Positions 35,849 through 44,378 are shown, numbered from the stretch's first letter. The stretch is DNA of 64,000 nucleotides from Flavobacterium sp. Root186 (GCF_001428525.1 NZ_LMHW01000010.1:553177-617176), one strand, 5' to 3'. Numbers and translations: made by a program. Notes: generated by a model from the sequence alone, not told the origin.

Positions 35849-36514
35849 ATGAAACTAAAAAAAATAAACGAGAAATTACAAGACGGACTAATTGAAAACG
35901 GTTTAACAGAAGCAAATGTTTTGCAGATGGAAACTTTTTCAACCATAAAAAGTGGTGCGGATTGTATTATTATTTCTCCAGAAAAAAGTGGAAAAACAAC
36001 TACAATTGTTTTGAATGTGATTCAGCAATTGGCTGGAAAAACAGAAGAATCACCACGTGCTTTGATTATTGTGGAAGACAAAGCAAAAGTGCTTGAAATG
36101 GAAGAGCTTTTTGAGAAATACGGAAAATATACCAATCTTGAAGTGTACGGTGTTCATGACAAAGGCGATATGGATTACGATAAAAATTACATTTCTACCG
36201 GAGTCGATGTTTTAATTGGAACGCCAAATAAATTGAGTGATATGTTTTCGACAGCGGGTTACAATGTAAACCGTTTGAAAATGTTTATTCTGGATGATGC
36301 AGATCCTATTTTGAAATTACGTCATGAAACTAAAATCATGCGTATTTCTAACAGTATTGCCAAAACACAACGTTTAATTTTTGCTGAAACTTTGACAGAA
36401 CGTATCGAGATTTTGGCAGATAAAATGCTGTTAGAACCTTATTTATTTGATATGGATGAAGAAGGTGAGGAGGAATTGGATGAAGAGGAAGATGATATTG
36501 AGGAAGAAGAGTAG
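35849..36514 (+). CDS. DEAD-box helicase-like protein, single RecA domain
   Basis: 221 aa. It resembles only the N-terminal half of a DEAD-box RNA helicase: Q-motif-like start (residues 15-28), motif I SPEKSGKTTT with K49, motif Ib-like IGTPNKL, motif II LDDAD (149-152, DDAD instead of DEAD), and FAET where SAT is expected. There is no second RecA domain, which helicase activity needs. Residues 203-221 are almost all Asp/Glu. The sequence after the stop shows no remnant of a C-terminal half, so it looks like a stable single-domain form. It may be a regulator or ATP-binding scaffold; activity is unknown. Confidence 0.82.
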   Translation: MKLKKINEKLQDGLIENGLTEANVLQMETFSTIKSGADCIIISPEKSGKTTTIVLNVIQQLAGKTEESPRALIIVEDKAKVLEMEELFEKYGKYTNLEVYGVHDKGDMDYDKNYISTGVDVLIGTPNKLSDMFSTAGYNVNRLKMFILDDADPILKLRHETKIMRISNSIAKTQRLIFAETLTERIEILADKMLLEPYLFDMDEEGEEELDEEEDDIEEEE

Positions 36515-36547
36515 ACCATAAAAAAAGAATTGTAATTGATAAAGAGA

Positions 36548-37162
36548 ATGAAAAGAGATCATCTATATTTTTTGATTACAATTCTTTTAGCGGGCAGTTT
36601 TTTAGGCTGTGCCGGTTTTTCAAAAAAGAAATTTGCTAAAGATTTAGAAAATTTGAGTGCAGAGAATATTTCCCGTTTAGAAGGGAATTATGTCTTAAAT
36701 CCAATTTCAAGTTATACAAAATCCGGAGCAACTAAGATTGCGGGTCATTCAAGAGACTCAATAAAGTTTAATAATGCGTATGACTTTATAGTGAATCAGA
36801 ATTTTATGCAAAAAAGACAATTAAATACTATCAAGTCAGTAAATAATACAATTTTGCTAAATCTCAAATTTGAGAATAATAAACAATTATCTGTAAAAGT
36901 TCTGGAAAACTCCATGCCTATTGTAGAAACGGTAATTTCCGGTGAATTTAAAGACGGAATGTTTTACCTTGATAATAAGTTCTTAAAATGGACAGGAGTA
37001 CCTTATCTTTTAGGTGGTTCTCAAAATAATAAAAGAAGAATTGGTTTAGCTAAAAACGGTAACCTTCTAATTAATGAAGCGGTAAGTAATAATGGAGCGT
37101 TTTTATTTATATTTTGGGCTGGTTCAGACTATAATTTAACTTACGAATATCAGAGAGAATAG
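36548..37162 (+). CDS. Putative lipoprotein
   Basis: 204 aa. The N terminus is a lipoprotein signal peptide with lipobox LAGSFLGC-A, so the protein is probably tethered to a membrane facing the periplasm. The remainder (LEGNYVLNPISSY; TVISGEFKDGMFYLDNKFLKWTGVPYLLGG) looks beta-rich; no domain recognised. ATG at 36548 chosen over a TTG four codons earlier. Confidence 0.8.
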   Translation: MKRDHLYFLITILLAGSFLGCAGFSKKKFAKDLENLSAENISRLEGNYVLNPISSYTKSGATKIAGHSRDSIKFNNAYDFIVNQNFMQKRQLNTIKSVNNTILLNLKFENNKQLSVKVLENSMPIVETVISGEFKDGMFYLDNKFLKWTGVPYLLGGSQNNKRRIGLAKNGNLLINEAVSNNGAFLFIFWAGSDYNLTYEYQRE

Positions 37163-37166
37163 CGGC

Positions 37167-37218
37167 AGTTTTCAGTCTCAGTTTACAGTAAAAAAACTGT
37201 AAACTGAGACTGAAAACT
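37167..37218. repeat. Perfect 23-bp hairpin of CAGT words
   Basis: The arm 37167-37189 (AGTTTTCAGTCTCAGTTTAC...) and the arm 37196-37218 are exact reverse complements across a 6-base loop. It lies five bases after the lipoprotein stop. Confidence 0.95.
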
Positions 37219-37230
37219 AAATAATAATAT

Positions 37231-38046
37231 ATGGAAATATTCAAAACACTCAAATTTTTGTCAATCGTACTTCTGTGCTTTTTTCTGATTATTTATGTTT
37301 TGATAATTTCATATGTTTATTTTAATCAGGTTGAATTAGTTTTTCATAGTTCGAGATTACCAAAAGATTACAAGTTTGATTATCAGCAAAAATTCGAAGA
37401 GATAAACATCAAATCATTTGATGGAACTATTCTTAACGGATTGTTATTTAAGGCTGAAAATTCTAAAGGACTGGTTTTTTATCTTCATGGAAATGCCGGA
37501 ACACTTGAAACCTGGGGTAAAATTGCAAAAGTATATACTTCATTAGGATACGACATCTTTATTTTAGATTATAGAAGTTTCGGGAAAAGTGAAGGTGAAA
37601 TCGAAAATGAAGAACAATTATCAAAAGATATTTCAATTGTATATCAGTTAATGACTAAAAAATATCCTGAAGATAAAATCATAATTGCCGGATATTCGAT
37701 TGGTTCTGGATTTGCGGCTAAATTAGCTTTCGAAAATAAACCAAAAGCTTTACTGCTGCAGGCGCCGTATTATAATTTTTTAGAATTGTCAAGTAAACGA
37801 GTGCCAATGTTTCCAGACTTTATGAAAAAGTTTAGTTTAGAAACCAATGTTTATCTTCCGCAGATAAAAGCTCCAATTTATATTTTTCATGGAACGGCAG
37901 ACCAATTAATTCCTTTTGAGAATTCAGTTCGGTTAAAAAAACTTTTGAAAGCAAATGCTGCTTTTTATCCATTAAAAAATCAGGAACATATTGGAGTAAA
38001 TGAAAATGAAGATTTTCAAAATCAATTAAAAACAATACTAGAATAG
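37231..38046 (+). CDS. Alpha/beta hydrolase, membrane-anchored (BEM46/YfhR-like)
   Basis: 271 aa. One N-terminal transmembrane helix (about 10-33) and an alpha/beta-hydrolase fold: oxyanion loop YLHGNAGTLETWG, nucleophile Ser in AGYSIGSGFA (about residue 156), Asp in FHGTADQLIPFEN and His in NQEHIGVNE. Serine hydrolase of unknown substrate. Confidence 0.88.
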   Translation: MEIFKTLKFLSIVLLCFFLIIYVLIISYVYFNQVELVFHSSRLPKDYKFDYQQKFEEINIKSFDGTILNGLLFKAENSKGLVFYLHGNAGTLETWGKIAKVYTSLGYDIFILDYRSFGKSEGEIENEEQLSKDISIVYQLMTKKYPEDKIIIAGYSIGSGFAAKLAFENKPKALLLQAPYYNFLELSSKRVPMFPDFMKKFSLETNVYLPQIKAPIYIFHGTADQLIPFENSVRLKKLLKANAAFYPLKNQEHIGVNENEDFQNQLKTILE

Positions 38047-38073
38047 ATTAATAATTAATAAAATAAAAATGTC

Positions 38074-38292
38074 ATGGGATTAATGAAGGTGTTTTCAGGA
38101 AGTGAAGTATTAGCAATTGCTTTGCAGGAAAGATTAGAAGAAGCCGGCGTAGAAACTGTAAAAAAAGATAATATTCAATCAGCTCGTTTAGGAGGCTTTG
38201 GCGGTACAGATTTGGCCGTTGAGGTTTTTATTCAGGAAACAGATTTTGCAAAAGCAAATCCGGTTATTGAAGAATTTAGAATGAGTATTTAG
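38074..38292 (+). CDS. DUF2007 small protein
   Basis: 72 aa cytosolic protein of the DUF2007 (putative signal-transducing, PII-like fold) family. MKVFSGSEVLAIALQERLEEAGVE and the C-terminal VEVFIQETDFAKANPVIEEF are typical. Start is the ATG at 38074; MKVF three residues in is an alternative. Function unknown. Confidence 0.82.
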   Translation: MGLMKVFSGSEVLAIALQERLEEAGVETVKKDNIQSARLGGFGGTDLAVEVFIQETDFAKANPVIEEFRMSI

Positions 38293-38305
38293 GAAGTTTT
38301 TTTTT

Positions 38306-38371
38306 CAGTGTTCAGTATTTAGTGTTCAGTTTGCATCAAAACTGTGACTGAACACTAAATACTGAACACTG
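38306..38371. repeat. Perfect 25-bp inverted repeat of CAGT words
   Basis: Arms 38306-38330 (CAGTGTTCAGTATTTAGTGT...) and 38347-38371 are exact reverse complements across 16 bases. A further GAAAACTGAA copy follows. Confidence 0.95.
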
Positions 38372-38410
38372 AAAACTGAATATTACTCAAAACTGCAAAC
38401 TAAAAAAAAA

Positions 38411-39214
38411 ATGCAATACAAAATGTTAGTTCTGGACATGGATGATACCTTGTTGACAGACGACCACAAAATTTCAGATTTAAATAAAAAAGTTTTATTA
38501 GAGGCACAGGCAAAAGGTATTTATGTTGTTTTGGCTTCGGGAAGACCAACATCGGCAATGACTGCTTATGCTAAAGAGCTGGAATTAGATTTAAATGATT
38601 CTTATATGATTTCTTTTAACGGAGCTATTATCAGCCAGGTGAAAGATGATTTGATTTTATTTGAACAGAAGCTTACTATAGAACAAATTCACGCTTTATA
38701 CGATTATAGTATAAAAATGAAAACGCACATTATAACATATTTAGATGACGAGATTATAAGCGAAACCGATTCTGAATATATCGAAATCGAAAAAGATATT
38801 ACGGGTATGGCGCACCGTAAAGTTTCGAGTTTTAAAGATTATGTTGACAGACCTGCTGTAAAATGTATTTTACTTGAAAATCCTGCTTATTTAAAAGAAG
38901 TTGAAAAAGATTTATTAGCCGCAATGCCGCATTTAAGCGTTTCGATGTCTAAACCTTTTTTTCTTGAAGCAGCACAAAACGGAATAGATAAAGCGGCAAG
39001 TTTAAAACAATTGGCAGATAAACTCGGAATTCATCAAAGTGAAATTATTGCCATCGGAAACGCCGGAAATGATTTAACTATGATCGAATATGCCGGTTTA
39101 GGTGTTTGGGTTGATAATGTAACGCCTGAATTGCGAGATAAAGCCAATTTAATTGTATCTTCAAATAACAATGACGGAGTTGCCGAAGTAGTACAGAAAT
39201 ATATTTTAAATTAA
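38411..39214 (+). CDS. Cof-type HAD hydrolase
   Basis: 267 aa HAD phosphatase with a type-IIB cap. Motif I LDMDDTLLTDD (D9, D11), motif II VLASGRP, and motif IV in IAIGNAGNDLTMIEYAGLGVWVDN. The first Asp of the usual GDxxND is Asn here (GNAGND). Probably dephosphorylates sugar phosphates or flavin/PLP-type substrates; specificity unknown. Confidence 0.9.
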   Translation: MQYKMLVLDMDDTLLTDDHKISDLNKKVLLEAQAKGIYVVLASGRPTSAMTAYAKELELDLNDSYMISFNGAIISQVKDDLILFEQKLTIEQIHALYDYSIKMKTHIITYLDDEIISETDSEYIEIEKDITGMAHRKVSSFKDYVDRPAVKCILLENPAYLKEVEKDLLAAMPHLSVSMSKPFFLEAAQNGIDKAASLKQLADKLGIHQSEIIAIGNAGNDLTMIEYAGLGVWVDNVTPELRDKANLIVSSNNNDGVAEVVQKYILN

Positions 39215-39222
39215 TTTTTGAG

Positions 39223-39750
39223 ATGAAAAATCCAATCGAAACAGAACGTTTGATATTACGGGAATTAGAACTTTCTGATGCAGAAGGAATGTTCGAATTG
39301 GATTCGAATCCGAATGTACATTTGTTTTTAGGGAATAATCCCGTAAAACATATTGAAGAAAGTATTGGTTATATCAAATTTGTTCAAAAACAATACAAAG
39401 ATTTTGGAACAGGCCGCTGGGCAGTAGTTCTCAAAGAAACCAATGAATTTATTGGCTGGTCAGGAATAAAGTATATTACAGACGAAATCAATAATCATAA
39501 AAATTTTTACGAGTTGGGATATCGTTTTATCGAAAAACATTGGGGAAAAGGATACGCTTCTGAGGCAGGAAAAAATTTTATTGATTATGCTTTTAACGAA
39601 ATGAAAGTAGAGAAGCTTTACGCTTTCGCGGATGCGGGAAATGAAAATTCCAGAAAGATTTTAGAAAAACTAGGTTTTCATTTTGTGAATTCTTTCGAAT
39701 ATGAAGGAGAAATAGAAGTTTGGTATGAACTCAAAAATCCAAACTTATAA
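39223..39750 (+). CDS. GNAT acetyltransferase (RimJ/RimL type)
   Basis: 175 aa. ETERLILRELELSDAEGMFELDSNPNV at the start, acetyl-CoA motif EKHWGKGYASEAGKNFIDYAF and C-terminal AGNENSRKILEKLGFHFV are characteristic. Begins 8 bases after the Cof-type gene, probably cotranscribed. Substrate unknown. Confidence 0.9.
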   Translation: MKNPIETERLILRELELSDAEGMFELDSNPNVHLFLGNNPVKHIEESIGYIKFVQKQYKDFGTGRWAVVLKETNEFIGWSGIKYITDEINNHKNFYELGYRFIEKHWGKGYASEAGKNFIDYAFNEMKVEKLYAFADAGNENSRKILEKLGFHFVNSFEYEGEIEVWYELKNPNL

Positions 39751-39775
39751 AGGATATTTTAAGAAATGCGTTCCT

Positions 39776-39814
39776 CCAAATCTTTGAAAACTATAAAAGT
39801 CTGCAAAGATTTGG
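39776..39814. terminator. Hairpin between convergent genes
   Basis: CCAAATCTTTG (39776-39786) and CAAAGATTTGG (39804-39814), an exact 11-bp inverted repeat between the convergent GNAT and secreted-protein genes. No long T run, so terminator function is probable but not certain. Confidence 0.6.
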
Positions 39815-39833
39815 AAAACGTAGTTTCTTTGAA

Positions 39834-40358
39834 TTATTTTTTAGCTACAGAAACAAAATATTTATTTCCGTCACCCATTGTAAGTTTTACACGTTCGTCA
39901 CAAAGATCGATTGCATAAGCGGCACTTTCGTAACAGCTGCAAGTTGTATTTTTATCTTTAGACATTTCAGTTTTACAATTATTATTTTTGAATGTTGCTA
40001 ATTGTGGAGTATATAAACTTACTAAATCTGTAGAAGCAGTAACTAAAGAGATAATACTTGCTGAATTATTGTTAGTAATTCTGTAAACAATTCTATCAGT
40101 ATAGTTTACTTCGTTTACAGTTACTTTACGAATATACGTGTAAGCTGTTGATTCTGCACTTGGCTCCTTTACTTCAAATTTAAACCCTACCGCACGAATG
40201 GCAATATCAAATTGTGACTGAGAGTTTAAACTCGCCCAATTTGTTAAAGTACTAATAGATGGAAATGGGTTTGCAGCTGCAGCAGGAGCATTAGTTTGCG
40301 CTTGCGAACTAAAAATGGTTAAGAACATCAAGCAGATCGTGGGTAAAAATGCTTTCAT
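39834..40358 (-). CDS. Secreted protein of unknown function
   Basis: 174 aa. Signal peptide 1-20 (LMFLTIFSSQAQ). An alanine-rich stretch NAPAAAANP follows, then a domain with cysteines in the C-terminal half (NNCKTEM, TCSCYESAAYAIDLC), probably disulfide-bonded in the periplasm. I do not recognise the family. Base and codon use match neighbours. Confidence 0.75.
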   Translation of the reverse strand: MKAFLPTICLMFLTIFSSQAQTNAPAAAANPFPSISTLTNWASLNSQSQFDIAIRAVGFKFEVKEPSAESTAYTYIRKVTVNEVNYTDRIVYRITNNNSASIISLVTASTDLVSLYTPQLATFKNNNCKTEMSKDKNTTCSCYESAAYAIDLCDERVKLTMGDGNKYFVSVAKK

Positions 40359-40587
40359 AATGGAGTTTTTAATTTTTAATTTTGCCTACTCTTTATGGTT
40401 TTCGGCGTTCCCATTCGTTTTTTAATAACAAAACAACAACATAACGATTTAAAATCAAAATTGTTTTATATGAATTGTTATAATATTAATATTACCGTTT
40501 AAAATCTATAAAAACTCAATATAAAGTTGAAATTTTCTAAGCAAAGTTAAATGTAAGAAAATTTTAATTTAAAAGACAAAAAAATGT

Positions 40588-40620
40588 ATTTAATCGATTA
40601 AATTTGCACTTAATCGATAA
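40588..40620. promoter_or_regulatory. Operator-like palindrome overlapping a -7 element
   Basis: ATTTAATCGATTAAAT (40588-40603) is a perfect 16-base palindrome centred on CGAT, with a second TTAATCGATAA half-match at 40610-40620. The -7-like TAAATTTG (40599-40606) overlaps the first. The form recalls LacI-type operators; regulator and target are unknown. Confidence 0.45.
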
Positions 40621-40788
40621 TTTTGTCATTTTATTCCTATTGAATTAAAATCTATCATCACCTAAAGTACAAAAATTAAGAAATAATTGTTTTATTATTT
40701 GATTTTTTAATGCATTTTAAAATTGATGATTTATGCAAAATATTGATATATAGTATATTATTGATTTTATTTTCAAGAATATTGTATG

Positions 40789-40796
40789 TAAATTTG
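40789..40796 (+). promoter_or_regulatory. Candidate -7 element for mtaB
   Basis: TAAATTTG fits TAnnTTTG, 60 bases before the mtaB ATG. Confidence 0.45.
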
Positions 40797-40856
40797 CAAA
40801 CTCTTTAACAGAGATGTAAATATAATATCTTACTACTATAAATGTAGTGCATTCCT

Positions 40857-42191
40857 ATGGAAAATAGAAAAAAAGTTGCTTTTTATACGCTTGGCTGCAA
40901 ATTGAATTTCTCAGAAACCTCTACGATTGCCAGAAACTTTAATGATGAAGGTTTTGATCGTGTCGATTTTGAAGAAATTGCAGATATATATGTTATCAAT
41001 ACCTGTTCTGTAACAGAAAATGCAGATAAGCAGTTTAAGCAGGTTGTAAAAAAGGCAATGAAACTTAATGATAAAGCTTTTGTTGCAGCAGTTGGATGTT
41101 ATGCACAATTAAAACCAGAAGAATTAGCAGCTGTTGACGGCGTTGATTTAGTTTTGGGAGCTACAGAAAAATTTAAAATCACAGACTATATTCATGACTT
41201 GAGCAAGAATGATATGGGTGAAGTTCATTCCTGCGAAATTGCCGAAGCTGATTTTTATGTGGGAAGTTATTCTATTGGCGATCGTACTCGTGCATTTTTG
41301 AAAGTTCAGGATGGCTGCGATTATAAATGTACCTATTGTACAATTCCGTTAGCGCGTGGAATTTCGAGAAGTGACGCTTTAGAGAATGTCTTAAAAAATG
41401 CCAAAGAAATTTCGGCACAAAATATTAGAGAAATTGTTTTAACAGGAGTTAATATTGGAGATTACGGAAAAGGCGAATTCGGGAACAAAAAACACGAACA
41501 TACTTTTCTTGATTTAGTTAAAGCTTTAGATGAAGTTGAAGGAATTGAGCGTCTTCGTATTTCATCTATCGAGCCTAATTTATTGAAAAATGAAACAATA
41601 GAGTTCGTTTCACAAAGCCGTACTTTTGTACCGCATTTCCATATTCCGCTGCAATCAGGAAGCAACGATATTTTAAAATTAATGAAACGTCGTTATTTAC
41701 GTGAAGTGTATACAGACCGTGTCAATAAAATTCGTGAAGTTATGCCGCACGCCTGTATTGGTGTCGATGTAATTGTTGGTTTTCCTGGTGAAACCGATGA
41801 ACATTTCTTAGAAACCTATCATTTCTTAAATGAAATGGATATTTCTTATCTACACGTTTTTACTTATTCTGAAAGAGATAATACTGAAGCTGCAGATATG
41901 CCGGGAGTTGTTCCTGCGAATGTAAGAGCAAAAAGAAGCAAAATGTTACGCGGATTATCTGTTAAAAAACGTCGTGCTTTTTACGAAAGCCAATTAGGAA
42001 CAAACAGAACTGTTTTATTCGAAAGCGAAAATAAAGAAGGTTATATTCACGGTTTTACCGAAAACTACGTAAAAGTAAAAACGCCTTGGAATCCTGAATT
42101 GATTAATACTTTACACGAAATCAATTTGACAAAAATTGATGAAGATGGAAGTGTTCGTTTGGAGTTTGTAAATAAATTGGCAGAAGCTTAA
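40857..42191 (+). CDS. mtaB: tRNA t6A37 methylthiotransferase MtaB
   Basis: Radical-SAM enzyme that converts t6A to ms2t6A at position 37 of tRNAs; 444 aa. N-terminal UPF0004 domain with three cysteines binding one iron-sulfur cluster (TLGCKLN, NTCSVTENAD, VGCYAQ). Radical-SAM motif CDYKCTYCTIPLARG (CxxxCxxC, about 150-160). C-terminal TRAM-like segment. MtaB rather than MiaB is favoured by the TLGCKLNFSET start and overall length. Confidence 0.94.
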   Translation: MENRKKVAFYTLGCKLNFSETSTIARNFNDEGFDRVDFEEIADIYVINTCSVTENADKQFKQVVKKAMKLNDKAFVAAVGCYAQLKPEELAAVDGVDLVLGATEKFKITDYIHDLSKNDMGEVHSCEIAEADFYVGSYSIGDRTRAFLKVQDGCDYKCTYCTIPLARGISRSDALENVLKNAKEISAQNIREIVLTGVNIGDYGKGEFGNKKHEHTFLDLVKALDEVEGIERLRISSIEPNLLKNETIEFVSQSRTFVPHFHIPLQSGSNDILKLMKRRYLREVYTDRVNKIREVMPHACIGVDVIVGFPGETDEHFLETYHFLNEMDISYLHVFTYSERDNTEAADMPGVVPANVRAKRSKMLRGLSVKKRRAFYESQLGTNRTVLFESENKEGYIHGFTENYVKVKTPWNPELINTLHEINLTKIDEDGSVRLEFVNKLAEA

Positions 42192-42207
42192 AAAAATATA
42201 CATCTAG

Positions 42208-42307
42208 TTTGTCATTGCGAGGAACGAAGCAACCTCACTAATAATAAGTAAGTTTACTAATCAAATGTAATACTGAGTGTGATTGCTTCGTTTCCCGCAA
42301 TGACAGA
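42208..42307. repeat. GTCATTGCGAGGAACGAAGCAA inverted repeat
   Basis: GTCATTGCGAGGAACGAAGC (from 42211) is answered by GCTTCGTTTCCCGCAATGAC (from 42285). This exact word is familiar from intergenic palindromes in many unrelated bacteria. It sits after mtaB, before a terminator. Confidence 0.9.
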
Positions 42308-42313
42308 AAAAAG

Positions 42314-42341
42314 AAAAAGCCCTTTTAAAAGGGCTTTTTTT
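42314..42341. terminator. Bidirectional terminator after mtaB
   Basis: AAAAAGCCCTTTTAAAAGGG with T run; near-perfect stem between convergent genes. Confidence 0.9.
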
Positions 42342-42356
42342 ATTGTATCAAAAAAT

Positions 42357-42869
42357 CTACTTCTGATTTTCAGGAATCACCAATTTTAACGAATTAATAT
42401 AATCTGTATCAAATTCAATAACCCTTATTTTTTCAGGATTAAAAGCTAATTCTCCGCCAAACTGACCTCTTGTATCCAGGAAATCAATTGTAAGTTCTTC
42501 ATCAGTCAGCGAAATTAATTTTCCTAAATAAGCAGATTTTGCAGACTTTTTAGAAATCTGAAAAATACCGTGCTGATTGTTGATGAAATTTAAAATTGAA
42601 TTCAAATCCCGAATCGGAATAATATCCTCTGCGTTTGTTTTTAGCCCTTTTAATCGAATTACTTTTTCTGTAAAGGCCAAATCCTGATCTCTGTGAATTG
42701 CTTCGATGTTTTTGTTTTTCAGGATTACATAACCATCCAAAATATAATCAACCGGATTGTTTCGAAGTAAAATCCAGTCATCAGAATAATCAATAAGAAA
42801 TCCGGTAAAAATTTCTTTTTTATCCTGAAATTCTATCGCAATTAATTGTCTTAAATATTGTTCCATCAT
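42357..42869 (-). CDS. Hypothetical protein, Sm-like fold possible
   Basis: 170 aa, no signal or membrane segment. The N-terminal part (IAIEFQDKKEIFTGFLIDYSDDWILLRNNPVDYILDGYVILKN) has the strand pattern of small beta-barrels such as LSm/SH3-like proteins; this is an impression, not a match. The ATG at 42869 (or 42866) is preferred to an upstream TTG that lies inside a word repeat. Confidence 0.72.
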   Translation of the reverse strand: MMEQYLRQLIAIEFQDKKEIFTGFLIDYSDDWILLRNNPVDYILDGYVILKNKNIEAIHRDQDLAFTEKVIRLKGLKTNAEDIIPIRDLNSILNFINNQHGIFQISKKSAKSAYLGKLISLTDEELTIDFLDTRGQFGGELAFNPEKIRVIEFDTDYINSLKLVIPENQK

Positions 42870-42897
42870 ATTAGTTTTGAAAAATTCCAATTTTTTT

Positions 42898-42955
42898 AAA
42901 CTCCAAATTCCAATTTCACTAAGAGTTGGAATTTGGAATTTAAAATTTGGAGTTT
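42898..42955. repeat. Inverted repeat of AAATTCC words
   Basis: AAACTCCAAATTCCAA (42898-42913) pairs with TTGGAATTTGGAATTT and AAATTTGGAGTTT (42926-42955). Confidence 0.85.
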
Positions 42956-42961
42956 ATTTTT

Positions 42962-43678
42962 TTAAGGATTTGTAGACCAAATACTGCTGTTTTTTATAAA
43001 AACTCGTCGGTTTAATTTAAGCTGTGCAATAATCAATTCAGCAACATCTTCAGACTGCATTACTTTTTCTGGGTTTCCATCTGTTAATTTTAAATCGATT
43101 GCCAAATCCGTTGCTACTGTACTCGGCGTTAAAGCAGTAACACGAATATTGTGTTTTCTCATTTCCTGCATTAGTGAATCAGTTAAACCCATAACAGCAA
43201 ATTTTGAGGCACTGTAAGCACTTGTTACAGCATTTCCGTTTAATCCTGCTGTTGAAGAAATATTAATAATATCGCCCGTTTGTCTTTCAATCATTTGAGG
43301 AATAACAGCGCGGGTTGTATAATACGTTCCCATTAAATTTACCTGAATAATTCTTTCCCAGTCAGCTGGTTCTAATTCAAGGAATTTTCCAAAAGCACCA
43401 ATTCCGGCATTATTAATTAAAATGTCAATAGTTTTAAATTCGGCTAAAGCTTTTTTAACAGCAGCATTTACAGAATTGATATCAGAAACATCTGCAGATA
43501 AAGCTAACGATTTTACACCTAATTTATTTACTTCAGCGGCCAATTGATCAACATCGGCCTGAGTTCTCGCAACAAGAATCACGTTTACACCTTCTTTTGC
43601 CAAAGCAATGGCGATCGCTTTTCCAATTCCTTTACCAGCGCCTGTAATAAGCGCATTTTTATTTTTTAAGTCTGTCAT
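42962..43678 (-). CDS. SDR oxidoreductase, FabG-like
   Basis: 238 aa classical short-chain dehydrogenase: [10 protein letters not shown] (about 13-22), NNAGIG, catalytic Ser in NISSTAG and YSASK (Tyr/Lys). It resembles 3-ketoacyl-ACP reductases but is outside any fatty-acid cluster, so the substrate is uncertain. The C terminus ([15 protein letters not shown]) is atypical for FabG. Confidence 0.88.
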   Translation of the reverse strand: MTDLKNKNALITGAGKGIGKAIAIALAKEGVNVILVARTQADVDQLAAEVNKLGVKSLALSADVSDINSVNAAVKKALAEFKTIDILINNAGIGAFGKFLELEPADWERIIQVNLMGTYYTTRAVIPQMIERQTGDIINISSTAGLNGNAVTSAYSASKFAVMGLTDSLMQEMRKHNIRVTALTPSTVATDLAIDLKLTDGNPEKVMQSEDVAELIIAQLKLNRRVFIKNSSIWSTNP

Positions 43679-43696
43679 GATTTATGTTTAGAAATG

Positions 43697-43760
43697 CAAA
43701 AAGCATCATTTTAAGTCTAACAAAAATAAAGCTTTTGCCAACTAAAATGATGCTTTTAGG
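43697..43760 (-). terminator. Terminator after the scramblase-like gene
   Basis: AAAAGCATCATTTTA (from 43699) against TAAAATGATGCTTTT (ending near 43757) with a T run on the minus strand. Confidence 0.7.
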
Positions 43761-43790
43761 TGTTTTCTTAATCTAAGTTTAACAACTTTT

Positions 43791-44378
43791 TTATTCTTTC
43801 AAAACCATATCGATACACATAACGGCAGCAAGAATTAATTGTCTAAGCGGACTATCAGATGGTACAGTATCTTCAATTTGAAGTACATAATTATCTGCAC
43901 TTGTAAAGAACTCTTTTCCTAATCCGGCCCATTTCTTGCTTACCTGCGCAAGCTGTTTATTTTCATAAGAAAATTTAAAATCCCATCCTGTCCATTTTCC
44001 TTGTAATGTTGCAACAGGTTTTTCATTTTTATCTAAGATTTCGAATCTTCCTCCAAATGAGAAAAATTTTTGTTTGAAAGTTCCAATTAACCTGTCTTTT
44101 TCGTCAAAAACTTCAACCGTCGATCTGAATATTGCAATTCCTCTTTTTACCGAAATTAATTTTTCGCCCGAAGCAGTTGTGATTTCAACATTAAAAGGTG
44201 TCGCTCTTTTATAATCTGTAAAACGAAATACTTTAGTAAAGAAACCAAGATTATTTTCTCGGCAGTTCATAATTATTTGATTCGTTTGAGGGTCGTAAAT
44301 GTCGTAGTTGTTAGCAGCTTTAAACATTCCGATATGTTCTTTAACTAAAAATAGATTTTGGCTTAAAATTGGATTCAT
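43791..44378 (-). CDS. Scramblase/LURP-one-fold protein
   Basis: 195 aa. Pattern FLVKEHIGMFKAANNYDIYDPQTNQIIMNC, then KRGIAIFRSTVEVFDEKDRLIGTFKQKF and FEILDKNEKPVATLQGKW, fits the tubby-like Scramblase/LOR fold. Bacterial members are uncharacterised. The ATG at 44378 is preferred; an upstream in-frame start would add 12 residues without support. Confidence 0.8.
   Translation of the reverse strand: MNPILSQNLFLVKEHIGMFKAANNYDIYDPQTNQIIMNCRENNLGFFTKVFRFTDYKRATPFNVEITTASGEKLISVKRGIAIFRSTVEVFDEKDRLIGTFKQKFFSFGGRFEILDKNEKPVATLQGKWTGWDFKFSYENKQLAQVSKKWAGLGKEFFTSADNYVLQIEDTVPSDSPLRQLILAAVMCIDMVLKE

Larger units (their letters stand above)
40359..40856. other. 498-bp very AT-rich intergenic region
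   Basis: No gene seen. It holds the ATTTAATCGATTAAAT palindrome with an overlapping -7 element (40588-40620) and a second TAAATTTG -7 element nearer mtaB (40789-40796). The remainder is low-complexity AT-rich sequence without clear structure. Confidence 0.7.

Noticed and set aside
35849..36514. Frameshifted full-length DEAD-box helicase
   Set aside because: Sequence after the stop (36515 on) shows no C-terminal helicase motifs and runs into a lipoprotein gene; the acidic tail looks like a natural end.
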